Assembly: GCA_031425455.1 (NCBI GenBank)
Contig: JANPJJ010000085.1
Location: forward strand, 1-46,151
From: Sandaracinobacteroides sp031425455
GTDB lineage: Bacteria > Pseudomonadota > Alphaproteobacteria > Sphingomonadales > Sphingomonadaceae
Direction of reading: 5' to 3'
Length of the DNA stretch: 46,151 nt
Part shown: piece after piece, positions 8,794 through 20,327 of the stretch
Layout of the letters: each line of letters starts with the position of its first letter
How positions within the stretch are numbered: the first letter of the stretch is position 1
Made by a program: the position numbers and the translations under genes
The notes under the pieces: model-generated
What the model saw: the letters and a program-made list of their open reading frames with translations, nothing else
Told to the model about the DNA's origin: nothing
The model's database searches: none

Positions 8794-9092
8794 CCGACCA
8801 GCAGGTCCATCTGCAGGCCCTGCAGCAGCCGCTGCGTCAGGATGATCGCCAAAATCAGGATCATCGGCGACAGGTCGATCCCGCCCAGGTCAGGCAGCCG
8901 GTTGCGGATCGGCCGCAGCACGGGGCCCATCACCCGGTCCAGCCCGTTCAGGACGGAATAGACGAAGCGGTTTTGCGTGTTGACCACGTTGAAGGCGACC
9001 AGCCAGCTGAGGATCGCCTGGATGATGATGACATAGATGAACAGCTGCAGCAGATAGACGACGAAGCCGATGAGTTCAGCCAGGGTGTTCAT
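8790..9092 (-). CDS. YggT family small membrane protein
   Basis: A 100-residue protein with two long hydrophobic segments, one near residues 6-33 (FVVYLLQLFIYVIIIQAILS) and one near the C-terminus (MILILAIILTQRLLQ), joined by a loop with the family signature NRFVYSVLNGLDRVMGPVLR PIRNRLPDLGG (written here in two parts). YggT proteins have been linked to osmotic or potassium tolerance and, in relatives of CcdA/SepF-type loci, to membrane organisation, but a molecular role is not settled. First gene of the yggT-folD-marC operon, divergent from recF across about 75 bases. Confidence 0.88.
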   Translation of the reverse strand: MNTLAELIGFVVYLLQLFIYVIIIQAILSWLVAFNVVNTQNRFVYSVLNGLDRVMGPVLRPIRNRLPDLGGIDLSPMILILAIILTQRLLQGLQMDLLVG

Positions 9093-9169
9093 GGGGCGCC
9101 TTCAGGTCCGGGGGGTCGAGGACGCCTCTAGCGGCTCGGGCGCGCCACCGCTAGACCGGCCGCGTGCCG

Positions 9170-10306
9170 ATGCCCGTCCATCTTCTCGGCCTGTCGCTGG
9201 CGGGGTTCCGCAACCATGCCGCGACCCGGCTGGCGCCGGGAACGGCACCGTTCGTGGTGCTGACGGGCCCGAACGGTGCCGGCAAGACCAATATCCTGGA
9301 GGCGGTCTCGCTGCTGTCGGTGGGGCGCGGCCTGCGCGGCGCCACTTTAGCACAGATGGCCCCCTCTGGCGGCACGTCGGGGATGGCCGCCTCTGGCGGC
9401 ACGTCGCAGATGGCGGCTGCGGGGAGCGGCGGCTTTGCCGTGCAGGCCGAGCTGGCGCCCGATCCGGGCCTGCCGCCGGTGCTGCTGCGCAGCTTCACGC
9501 TCGCCGACGCACCGGAGCGGCGCCAACTGCGCGTCAACGGCGCGGCGGCGCCGCTTTCGGCCTTGTCCGACTGGTGCTCCGTGCTCTGGTTGACGCCCGC
9601 GATGGACCGGCTGTTCGCCGCGCCCGCGTCGGATCGGCGGCGCTTCCTGGACCGGCTAGTGCTGGCGCTGCAGCCGGATCATGCCGGGCACGCCACCCGC
9701 TATGAAGCGGCGATGCGGGCGCGAACCCGGCTGCTGACGGCGGACCGGCCGGCCGATCCCGCCTGGCTGGACGCGCTGGAGGCGCAGATGGCGGAACATG
9801 GCAGCGCGCTGGCAGAGGCCCGGGCGACGACCGTGGGGGCACTCGGCGAGCGGCTGTCGGGGGGTGCCGAAGGCCCGTTCCCGCAGCCCTCGCTGGCGTT
9901 GGTACAAGGTGGCGCCGACGATCTTGCATCGGTGCTTCGGGCCGGCCGGGCGGCGGATCGCGCCGCCGGCCGGGCGACGGCCGGGCCGCACCGGGCCGAT
10001 CTTCTGGTCACCCATGCCGAGAAGTCGATGCCCGCCGGGCAGGCCTCCACCGGGGAGCAGAAGGCGCTGTTGATCGCGATCCTGCTGGCCCATGCTGCGC
10101 TGGTGGCGACACGCGCCGGCCGTACGCCGCTGCTGTTGCTGGACGAGGCTGCTGCCCACCTCGACCAGGGCCGGCGCCGGGCCTTGTTCGACCGGCTGGC
10201 GTCGCTGGGCGGGCAAGCTAGGCTGACGGGCACCGAAGCCGCCCTGTTCGAGGGGCTGGACGCCGCGCGCTACGAGGTTGCGGACGGGCAGGTCAGGGAA
10301 GGGTGA
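9170..10306 (+). CDS. recF: DNA replication and repair protein RecF
   Basis: SMC-like ATPase that, with RecO and RecR, loads RecA at single-strand gaps. The protein shows Walker A GPNGAGKTN near residue 35, the family segment LWLTPAMDRLFAAPASDRRR, the signature motif STGEQKALLIAILLAHA and Walker B PLLLLDEAAAHLD. Length is 378 residues from the ATG at 9170; an in-frame GTG at 9164 would add two. Unusually, residues 63-80 consist of a 9-residue unit repeated almost exactly (annotated separately) in the region joining the Walker A domain to the next strands. recF directly precedes gyrB, as in many bacteria, but dnaA and dnaN are not here. Confidence 0.93.
   Translation: MPVHLLGLSLAGFRNHAATRLAPGTAPFVVLTGPNGAGKTNILEAVSLLSVGRGLRGATLAQMAPSGGTSGMAASGGTSQMAAAGSGGFAVQAELAPDPGLPPVLLRSFTLADAPERRQLRVNGAAAPLSALSDWCSVLWLTPAMDRLFAAPASDRRRFLDRLVLALQPDHAGHATRYEAAMRARTRLLTADRPADPAWLDALEAQMAEHGSALAEARATTVGALGERLSGGAEGPFPQPSLALVQGGADDLASVLRAGRAADRAAGRATAGPHRADLLVTHAEKSMPAGQASTGEQKALLIAILLAHAALVATRAGRTPLLLLDEAAAHLDQGRRRALFDRLASLGGQARLTGTEAALFEGLDAARYEVADGQVREG
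9356..9409 (+). repeat. 27-bp in-frame tandem duplication inside recF
   Basis: Two adjacent 27-base units (9356-9382 and 9383-9409) match at 24 of 27 positions and encode MAPSGGTSG and MAASGGTSQ; a degenerate third start (MAAAGSGG) follows. The insertion keeps the reading frame and is Gly/Ser/Ala rich, so it probably makes a flexible surface loop. Confidence 0.9.
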
Positions 10307-10339
10307 CGACCACCGACCGGGAGGTCCGGGCCCGCAAGG

Positions 10340-10431
10340 CCGCAAGCGCGACCGCGCGCCGGCCGCAAGGCCGCCCTTAAACAAGAACAGTCCGCAAGCG
10401 CGACCGCGCGCCCGCGCCAATGCGCGGAACG
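10340..10431. repeat. GC-rich palindromic (REP-like) repeat pair between recF and gyrB
   Basis: The 193 bases between recF and gyrB carry an identical 21-base direct repeat at 10340-10360 and 10392-10412 (core GCAAGCGCGACCGCGCGCC). The first copy continues into a GGCC-GCAA-GGCC hairpin and CCCTTAAACAA; the second continues into CCGCGCCAATGCGCGG, which can fold as a 6-bp stem with a CAAT loop. Related copies occur at 13468-13509 (36 of 42 bases match 10343-10384) and 44589-44614 (25 of 26 bases match 10406-10431). Intergenic position, palindromy and dispersal resemble bacterial REP elements. Confidence 0.75.
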
Positions 10432-10487
10432 GGCCGGAGGCCCCTACAAGAAGGCCGCTTTTTCTGGCGTTTTTGCGGCCCTCCCCC

Positions 10488-10493
10488 TATAGA
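10488..10493 (+). promoter_or_regulatory. gyrB: Candidate -10 element for gyrB
   Basis: TATAGA ends 6 bases before the gyrB ATG, the distance at which transcription would begin on or next to the A of the start codon. The -35 region (TGGCGT with a 17-base spacer) is a poor match, so support rests on the -10 hexamer and the absence of a Shine-Dalgarno sequence. Confidence 0.35.
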
Positions 10494-10499
10494 CTTTGC

Positions 10500-12944
<2,445 letters not shown>

Positions 12945-12974
12945 TGTTCAGTCCGTGTTGCGCATAGGGCCGCG

Positions 12975-13448
12975 ATGCGCTGTCGTCTCGTCCTGCTGTT
13001 GATCGTCGCCACGCCTGCCGCCACGCCCGCGCTCGGTCAGGAGAACAAGTGGGAGCGCAAGGCCGAGGGCGTCGCACGCCAGCCGCTGAAGGATGTGGGG
13101 CTGATGCGCGAAAACCCTCCCGAAGTCTTGAAGGATGCGCAGCGCGCGCCCTATTCGCTGAACGGGTTGAAACGGTGCCATGATTTCCACCGGGCGATCG
13201 GCCGGCTGGACGAGGTGCTGGGGCCCGACGTGGATGCGGTGAACGATCAGGGCGACGCGCTGCCCGGGCGGTTGGCGGAGGCCGGCGCCAAGTCGATCGT
13301 GAACGCGCTGATCCCGTTTCGCGGGCTTGTCCGCGAAGCCAGCGGCGCCGCCGAGGCCGACCGCAAGTTCCGGATGATGGTGGCCGCGGGCGTCGCCCGG
13401 CGCGGCTATCTGAAGGGGATCGCGCGGGAGCGACGCTGCCCGGTCTGA
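12975..13448 (+). CDS. Small exported protein of unknown function
   Basis: A 157-residue protein with a signal peptide of about 22 residues (MRCRLVLLLIVATPAATPAL, cleavage near GQ), so probably periplasmic. The mature part has a conserved-looking core: KDVGLMRENPPEVL, APYSLNGLKRCHDF, IGRLDEVLGPDVDAVND and a C-terminal half rich in small residues with LIPFRGLVREASGAAEADRK and RRGYLKGIARERRC. Two cysteines, in KRCHDF and at RRCPV near the end, could pair. I recall proteins of this layout as unnamed proteins in other sphingomonads, but assign no function. It starts 30 bases after gyrB and may be read through from it; a REP-like repeat follows. Confidence 0.75.
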   Translation: MRCRLVLLLIVATPAATPALGQENKWERKAEGVARQPLKDVGLMRENPPEVLKDAQRAPYSLNGLKRCHDFHRAIGRLDEVLGPDVDAVNDQGDALPGRLAEAGAKSIVNALIPFRGLVREASGAAEADRKFRMMVAAGVARRGYLKGIARERRCPV

Positions 13449-13467
13449 TCTCCTACCGGCATGGCTA

Positions 13468-13509
13468 CAAGCGCGACTGCGCGCCGGCCGTCAGGCCGCT
13501 CTCAGACAA
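13468..13509. repeat. REP-like palindromic repeat, second location
   Basis: These 42 bases match 10343-10384 at 36 positions, including GCGCGCCGGCCG and GGCCGC hairpin arms. The copy lies exactly in the gap between the convergent ends of the exported-protein gene (13448) and the last gene of the type II secretion operon (13511), where it may block readthrough. Confidence 0.75.
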
Positions 13510-13510
13510 A

Positions 13511-13891
13511 CTACTGGCAGGCTCGTATACCGCCTACCGGCACTACTTCGCCGTCCTGGCCGGGGGTTTCCACCCGCAGGGAGCCGGCATCGACCAGCGA
13601 GCCGTTCGCCAGCCCCTGCCGGTCGGAAAAGTCCAGGCTCACCGTCACCGTATATCCGTTGCCGGCGAACACGCCGGGTGCCGACTGCGCGATGTCCATC
13701 AACTGTTTGCCCCGTCCGGCGCCTGAACGGGCCAGCCTCAGGGTGCGGTTGGTCTCGTCCACCATGGCGATGCGCTTGGGCACTTCGGTCCGGGTCCACA
13801 GGAAGGTGACGCAGCGGCCCGGCTGCAGTTCCTGCGGCGGCAGTTCGGTTATCCCCAGCGTGGCGAGCGACAGCAGCGGCAACAGGATCAT
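13511..13891 (-). CDS. Unknown small protein ending the type II secretion operon
   Basis: A 126-residue protein I do not recognise. A short hydrophobic start (MILLPLLSLATLGITE) could be a signal peptide or membrane anchor; the remainder is predicted soluble and beta-rich (CVTFLWTRTEVPKRIAMVDE; NGYTVTVSLDFSDRQ; SLVDAGSLRVETPG). Two cysteines, near residue 27 and at the penultimate position, could form a disulfide. Its ATG overlaps the gspL stop in an ATGA, as most upstream gsp genes do, so it is very likely made with the secretion machinery. It is far shorter than GspN and shows no GspM-like transmembrane-plus-ferredoxin layout. A role as accessory secretion factor is inferred from position alone. 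Confidence 0.7.
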   Translation of the reverse strand: MILLPLLSLATLGITELPPQELQPGRCVTFLWTRTEVPKRIAMVDETNRTLRLARSGAGRGKQLMDIAQSAPGVFAGNGYTVTVSLDFSDRQGLANGSLVDAGSLRVETPGQDGEVVPVGGIRACQ

Positions 13892-15240
13892 GGGACCAGC
13901 ACCATCGTCGCATTGAGGGTTTCATCGAGATTGCGGCCGATCGCCAGCGATGTCGGGCGCGCGCCGAGCTTTTCGAGATCAGCGAGCAGCGGCAGCAGCG
14001 CTGTGGAGCGGGCGGCCGGCACGGTTGCAGCCGCGCCGCCACCACCGGGCACCACGACGGCATCCGCGAGCCCGGCGGCGGCAAAGGCGGCCCCGACCCG
14101 CGTCACGAAGCTTGCCGGGTCCGGCGCCTTGGGTCGCGCCCTTGCCAGGCCGACGATCGCGGCATCGGAACGCGCAGACACGAAGCGCAGCATGGCGGCC
14201 GAAAGCTCGGATGGGGTTGCCGCCACCCCGGCACGACGATCGCCCAGCAGCAGTTCGATGCCCTGCATTTCCGCCTCGAACGGCCCCGGCAGCAGCCGCG
14301 AGCCCAACTGGTTGATGGCGGCCGCTGGCCCGCCGAGCGTGATGCGGAGCTTGCCGCCGGGTTCCAGCCGGACCGCGTCGATGCTGGAACCGGGAACGCC
14401 CTCCACCATGGCGGCCACCAAGCCGATCTTGGCCGGCGCGGCGCCGCCTTCCGCCGCGCGCCGGGCGGCGGCCAGCGCGGCCGCAGCCGATGCCGCATCG
14501 GCCGGCCCAGTACCCACTGTCTGGCCCAGCGTCTGGGTCGCAAGCTCCACCACGGCCTGATCATAGCCGCGGATGGCGACGGCGGTGCGGGTGCGCTCGA
14601 TGAGGATCGGCGCCAGCAGCAACAGCAGCAGGAGCAGGGTCAGCAGCGCTGCGGGAATCTGGAAGCTGCGCAGCCGCCACCAGCGCAGCCGGGGGGCGAA
14701 CTCACCCTGCAGCAGGTCCAGCGGGGGAAGGCCTGCGGCCAGCGCCGGCGCGAACTCCGGCAGCAGATAGAAGCGCCCTTTCCAGGCCGCGCCGGCGACC
14801 AGCGGGGCCAGCTCCGGCTCCACCAGCCCGGCTAACACGGGTGTCCGAACCAGGATGCGGTCGTCCAGCCGTGCCAGCATCCCGTCGGGTGCGACCTCGT
14901 CCAGCAGCAACGGGGCGGGCACGATATGGGCCGGCTCGACCCCGGCGGCGCGGAAATGGGCAATATGCCCGGCCATGCGGTCGCGGTCGATCAGCGCGAC
15001 CCAGCTGCCGCCGTCGGCCCCGGGTGCGCCGACCGCGACATGCACGTCGTCGATCGGCTGTGCGGACAGATCGACGGCCCGCATGCGGGCTTCCTCGCGC
15101 CGGGCGTCCGGGCTTGTCTCCAGCAGCGCCAGATGGTGCAGCGCCACGTCGTCACCGGGGATCACGCCGGTAACGGGCGCTTCGGCGTCTCCCGTCGCCA
15201 GCGTTCGCACGCCGTCCGGAATGGCCAGCACGAGCGTCAT
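13888..15240 (-). CDS. gspL: Type II secretion protein GspL with a probable GspM-like C-terminal domain
   Basis: GspL is the bitopic inner-membrane protein that links the GspE ATPase to the periplasmic part of the secretion system. The 450 residues divide into an actin-like cytoplasmic domain (1-190), one transmembrane segment of ALLTLLLLLLLLAPILI near residue 200, a first periplasmic domain including VEGVPGSSIDAVRLEPGG, and a further C-terminal domain with FVTRVGAAFAAAGLADAVVV and LPLLADLEKLGARPTSLAIG. The last part looks like the periplasmic domain of GspM, and no separate gspM exists in the operon, so I infer a GspL-GspM merger that lost the GspM membrane segment. The ATG overlaps the gspK stop and its stop overlaps the next start. 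Confidence 0.8.
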   Translation of the reverse strand: MTLVLAIPDGVRTLATGDAEAPVTGVIPGDDVALHHLALLETSPDARREEARMRAVDLSAQPIDDVHVAVGAPGADGGSWVALIDRDRMAGHIAHFRAAGVEPAHIVPAPLLLDEVAPDGMLARLDDRILVRTPVLAGLVEPELAPLVAGAAWKGRFYLLPEFAPALAAGLPPLDLLQGEFAPRLRWWRLRSFQIPAALLTLLLLLLLLAPILIERTRTAVAIRGYDQAVVELATQTLGQTVGTGPADAASAAAALAAARRAAEGGAAPAKIGLVAAMVEGVPGSSIDAVRLEPGGKLRITLGGPAAAINQLGSRLLPGPFEAEMQGIELLLGDRRAGVAATPSELSAAMLRFVSARSDAAIVGLARARPKAPDPASFVTRVGAAFAAAGLADAVVVPGGGGAAATVPAARSTALLPLLADLEKLGARPTSLAIGRNLDETLNATMVLVP

Positions 15241-16166
15241 GACGGTGCCCCGGCCGGCAGGACCTCGACGGCGGCCCAGGTGCTGGCGGCGACCTGCGCC
15301 GGCTGGCGGATGCTGTCCAGCAGCAGCTCGCGCCGCACCCGGGCGCGGGGCGTGCGGGCCTCGATCTTCAGCGCGATCCAGCGGCTGGTGGTGCCCACCA
15401 CCTGTGCGGCGGCCGTGTCCGGAACCCCCGAAGGCGTCGCCTGCTGCCAGAAATCATTGGCCGATCCCCACCCGTCCTGCGGGCGATTGGCGAGCGCACG
15501 GCGCGCTTCGTCGGGCCCCAGCCCCATCGCCGCCAGCAGCGGCGCCTTGTCCGGTGTCAGGCTGTTGATGTTGAGCGCGGAAGCCTCGCGGTTCGGAAGC
15601 GCGCAGAGCAGCGGCCCGGCCGTGCGCCAGTGCGCAGCCGAGACTCCGGGGATCGTGGTCCACTCGCTGGCGTCGGCCCACAGCATGCCCGTGCTCTGCA
15701 GCCGCGCGGCGGTCGCTTTCGCGATCGCATCGGCTTCCAGCAGCGGGATGCCGGTGGCAGCCAACAGCCGGGCGAAATCCTGCGGGCGGGACTGGGCGGT
15801 GCCGTTCGAGGCACCTGCAAGGCCCGAGCCCGGCCGCTGCGACAGGCTGTTCAGGTTGAAGCAGTTGCCGGCATCGGCAAAGCGCAGCTCCACCGCGCCG
15901 TCGCCCACCGGCAGTGCGACCGGCGTTTCCAGAAGGCCGCGCTGCCGGCCGGCGCGGGCCTTGAGCTGCGAGATCAGGGTGACTGCGGCCGAGGTTCCGG
16001 CATTGGCCAGCAGCTGCACTTCGGAGCGCGCCTCGGCATCGCCGACCCGATCGGTCGCGGCGCGCAGGCGGGACAGGCCAAGCGTTGCGAATCCGGCGAG
16101 CAGGATCACCATCGCCAGCACCGCAAGCAGCGCCGCACCGCGTTCGGAGGCCGGAAGAGCCCTCAC
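15237..16166 (-). CDS. gspK: Type II secretion minor pseudopilin GspK
   Basis: Large minor pseudopilin that caps the tip of the pseudopilus with GspI and GspJ. The 309-residue product begins with a short leader (VRALPASERG) and the prepilin-like segment AALLAVLAMVILLAGFATLG; as usual for GspK, the Glu normally found at position +5 of other pseudopilins is absent. The globular part contains CFNLNSLSQR and LNINSLTPDKAPLLAAMGLG, matching the helical domain typical of GspK. The start is a GTG overlapping the gspJ stop, and its stop overlaps the gspL ATG. Confidence 0.88.
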   Translation of the reverse strand: MRALPASERGAALLAVLAMVILLAGFATLGLSRLRAATDRVGDAEARSEVQLLANAGTSAAVTLISQLKARAGRQRGLLETPVALPVGDGAVELRFADAGNCFNLNSLSQRPGSGLAGASNGTAQSRPQDFARLLAATGIPLLEADAIAKATAARLQSTGMLWADASEWTTIPGVSAAHWRTAGPLLCALPNREASALNINSLTPDKAPLLAAMGLGPDEARRALANRPQDGWGSANDFWQQATPSGVPDTAAAQVVGTTSRWIALKIEARTPRARVRRELLLDSIRQPAQVAASTWAAVEVLPAGAPS

Positions 16167-16717
16167 GCGGCCACCATGAACTTCATGGTGACAGGCGCGC
16201 CCCTGCCCCGCACCAGGGTGATCTCCAGCGCGCGGGGCAGCGCTTCGGGCTTGGGCGAGGTCCAGCCATCCTGCCAGCCGTTCGGCCCCGCGACACGCAG
16301 CCTGACCGCACGCACATCCGGCACCATCACCATGGCCCGCCCCGGCGGCGCCAGATCGATCGCGGGAAAGGTCTGGCGCAGCAGCGACCGGCCGTCGAAG
16401 CCCCAGGCGACCTTCTCCAGGTTCGGCAGCGACCCCGAAAGTCCGCGCCGTACCAGCACGAAGCCGTCGGGCGTCAGCACGAAGGCCGGCATCGGCTTGC
16501 CGTCTGCGGCCAGGCTGGGCCGCTGCGCCGCCTGCCCCAGGTCGGCGGCGAGCACGGCTCGCGTGCCCTCCAGATTGGTCACGTCGGCGAGTGCGCCCTC
16601 GGTCGCGGCGAAGCTGCGGGTGGCGCCGACTGTCAGCGCGGTTGCCACCGTCGAGATGATGCCGAACAGCAGCAGCGCGACCAGCATCTCCACCAGCGTG
16701 AAACCGCGCTGCGTCAC
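16163..16717 (-). CDS. gspJ: Type II secretion minor pseudopilin GspJ
   Basis: Minor pseudopilin of the tip complex, 184 residues. The start VTQRGFTLVEMLVALLLFGI has a five-residue leader, a G|F cleavage site and Glu at +5, followed by the hydrophobic helix used for membrane storage and assembly. The C-terminal half carries LPNLEKVAWGFDG and RLRVAGPNGWQDGWTS, consistent with the GspJ beta-domain. The GTG start overlaps the gspI stop as GTGA and the gene ends in overlap with gspK. The in-frame open region extends upstream, but the prepilin leader fixes the start. Confidence 0.9.
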   Translation of the reverse strand: MTQRGFTLVEMLVALLLFGIISTVATALTVGATRSFAATEGALADVTNLEGTRAVLAADLGQAAQRPSLAADGKPMPAFVLTPDGFVLVRRGLSGSLPNLEKVAWGFDGRSLLRQTFPAIDLAPPGRAMVMVPDVRAVRLRVAGPNGWQDGWTSPKPEALPRALEITLVRGRGAPVTMKFMVAA

Positions 16718-17196
16718 GGCGCCCGGGCGCCGCCCGTCGGCGGCGCGGCCTCGGGGTCGCGGGCATAGGTGCGGGGCCGCAGCAGCTGCCGGCGAACCAG
16801 CATCGGGCCGCCGGCCCCGGCTGAGACGGCGATCTCCACCGTCACCATATCGGGCATCAGCACCAGGTCCGGCGAGGGGCCCGGGGTCACGGCCCAGGCC
16901 CATTCGCGCCCGGCGTTGGCGCTGGTGCCGGACTGGGGGGTGGTCGGCGCATCGGGCGCCGCCAGAATGTCGATGGCGACATTGTCAGCCGTCAGCCGGG
17001 CCGCGGCGGCGGTCGCGATATTGGCCGTTCCCATCAGCTGGAAGCTTTGAAACCTTGCAAGCGTGAGGCCGACGAGGCTGAGCAGCACCATCGCCACCAG
17101 CATTTCGATGAGCGCGAACCCGCGCTCGGGCATTTCGATGAGCGCGAACCCGCGCTCGGGCATCTCGATAAGCGCGAAGCCGGTCTCGCTCTTCAT
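16714..17196 (-). CDS. gspI: Type II secretion minor pseudopilin GspI with a triplicated leader
   Basis: Minor pseudopilin thought to nucleate the tip complex. The 160-residue frame opens with MKSETG, then FALIEM PERG appears twice before the final FALIEMLVAMVLLSLVGLTL, so three G|F prepilin-cleavage sites with Glu at +5 occur at residues 6/7, 16/17 and 26/27. Only the third is followed directly by the hydrophobic helix. Each repeat unit also supplies an in-frame ATG (17163 and 17133) that would give a leader of just MPERG, so the true start may be internal. The body (WAWAVTPGPSPDLVLMPDMV) fits GspI and not GspH. The ATG at 17196 follows the gspG stop by one base; its stop overlaps gspJ. No gspH lies between. 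Confidence 0.85.
   Translation of the reverse strand: MKSETGFALIEMPERGFALIEMPERGFALIEMLVAMVLLSLVGLTLARFQSFQLMGTANIATAAAARLTADNVAIDILAAPDAPTTPQSGTSANAGREWAWAVTPGPSPDLVLMPDMVTVEIAVSAGAGGPMLVRRQLLRPRTYARDPEAAPPTGGARAP
17101..17190 (-). repeat. Three tandem 30-bp units encoding the GspI prepilin motif
   Basis: Units 17101-17130 and 17131-17160 are identical; 17161-17190 matches them at 23 of 30 bases. On the coding strand each unit encodes a copy of the FALIEM motif, the two identical ones reading PERGFALIEM. Perfect identity of two copies points to a recent duplication. Confidence 0.95.
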
Positions 17197-17197
17197 C

Positions 17198-17623
17198 TCA
17201 CCCGTCGCTTCTGAGGTCGGCGTTCTCGCCCTCGCCGCCGGGCTCGCCGTCGGCTCCCAGCGACGTCACTGCATAGGGCTGGTTGTTGGCGCCGGGTACG
17301 ACATAGCCATAGGGCCGCCCCCAGGGGTCGTCGGGCAGCTTCTTCAGCTTGGCCCCGGTCGCCGTCGGGATCACCAGCACGGCGAGTCCTTCCTCGGCGG
17401 TCGGATAGCGGCCCGTGTCGATGCGCCAGAACTCCAGCCCCTGTTCGATGATGGCGATATCGGCCTCAGCCTTCTGCACCTGCGCCCGCGCCTGCATCGG
17501 CAGCACGTTGATCACGACGACGGTGGTCAGAAGGCCGATGATGGCGAGCACGACGAGAAGCTCGACGAGCGTAAACCCGTTGGCAACGGGGCGGGGGCGA
17601 GGATGGGAAATGCGGGTGGTCAT
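17198..17623 (-). CDS. gspG: Type II secretion major pseudopilin GspG
   Basis: Forms the main shaft of the pseudopilus. The 141-residue product has a 16-residue leader ending in NG, then FTLVELLVVLAIIGLLTTVV with Glu at +5, and a C-terminal globular part with the conserved YPTAEEGLAVLV, LPDDPWGRPYGYVVPG and SLGADGEPGGEGENADL; the last region is the calcium-binding loop of the family. The usual length is about 140 residues. The ATG overlaps the gspF stop as ATGA. Confidence 0.96.
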   Translation of the reverse strand: MTTRISHPRPRPVANGFTLVELLVVLAIIGLLTTVVVINVLPMQARAQVQKAEADIAIIEQGLEFWRIDTGRYPTAEEGLAVLVIPTATGAKLKKLPDDPWGRPYGYVVPGANNQPYAVTSLGADGEPGGEGENADLRSDG

Positions 17624-18764
17624 GGGGTTCCAACCTGGGCACCGGCAAGGGTGTTGAGTTCGAGGATCGGGAGGAGGACGGCGAGGATGATGAGGCCGAC
17701 CATGCCGCCCAGCACCACAATGATCGCGGGCTCGGCAAGCGCCAGCACGGTGCGGCTGCGGTCCGACAGCTGGCGGTCGAGGCTGGTGGCGGCCGAGTCG
17801 AGCAGAGGCGCCAGCCGCCCCGAGGATTCGCCCGATTGTACCAGCGACACCAGCAGCCCGGGCGGATTGGGCAGCAGCGGCAGCGTCGCCGACAGCGAGG
17901 AGCCGGCGCGCACCTGTGCCGTCATGCGGTTGGTCGCATCGCGCCAGCTGCGATTGCCCAGCGTCGGCGACGTGATCGCAAGCGCCTCGGCCAGCGGCAA
18001 CCCGGCCGACAGCATGGTGGAGAGGAGCCGCGCCCAGCGCACGGCCTCCAGCGCGGAAAGCCAGCCGCCGACCACGGGCAGGCGCAGCAGCCAGGCGTCG
18101 GCCCGGGCGCGATTTTCCGGCCGTTGCAGCCACAGCCACAGGCCGAGCCCGGACGCGACGACAAGCCCCAGCATCGGCAGCCACCAGCGTTGCAGGAAGT
18201 TGGACACCGCCAGCACCGCGCGGGTCAGCCAGGGCAGCGGCTGGCCCGAGCCGGTCAGCTGCTCGGCGATACCCGGCACCACGAACAGCAGCATGGCAAC
18301 GATGACGCCGAGCGCCACCACCACCAGCAGCGCCGGATAGGCCAGCGCGGCAATCAGGCGCGAACGCAGCGCCACCTGCGCCTCCAGCGTGTCGGCCAGC
18401 CGGTTCAGCAGCAGCGGCAGCCGGCCCGACGCTTCCCCGGCCGCGATCGTCGCCTTCACGTCGGGCGGGAAGGCCGAGGCGGGCAGGGCGGCGGCAAGCG
18501 AGCTGCCCGATTGCAGGCCGCGGTGCGTTCGTTGCAGTACCTGGCGCTCGGCCTCGTTGCCGGGCTGGCGGGCGAGCGTCGCCACTGCGTCCGAAATCGG
18601 CATCACGGCGGCGAGCGTCGCCATCTGCCGGATCATCGTCGACCGGGCCTGCGGGCGCAGCTTCGGGCCGGCGGCCGGCGCCTGGCGGGTGCCGAACGAA
18701 ATGGGCCGCTTCCAGAACGGCAGCTCGGCCGCCGCGTGGGGGAGCGGGCGGCGGACAGGCGCGT

Positions 18765-18768
<4 letters not shown>
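17620..18768 (-). CDS. gspF: Type II secretion inner-membrane platform protein GspF
   Basis: Polytopic inner-membrane protein on which the pseudopilus is assembled. The 382 residues contain two T2SSF repeats, each with the motif LL.RLAD/LL.S-type helices (MATLAAVMPISDAVATLARQ; LLSTMLSAGLPLAEALAIT), and three hydrophobic segments near residues 155-180 (YPALLVVVALGVIVAMLLFV), 205-225 and 350-375 (PAIIVVLGGMVGLIILAVLL). Slightly shorter than the usual 400. The ATG overlaps the gspE stop, and its stop overlaps the gspG start. An extended frame upstream is only the gspE coding region read in another frame. Confidence 0.93.

Positions 18769-20323
<1,555 letters not shown>

Positions 20324-20327
<4 letters not shown>

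Noticed and set aside
10278..10499. Upstream extension of gyrB, overlapping recF
   Set aside because: The extension is Arg/Pro-rich and covers the repeat region; conserved GyrB sequence starts at 10500.
17101..17190. CRISPR-like direct repeats
   Set aside because: The units are adjacent with no spacers and lie in frame inside gspI.
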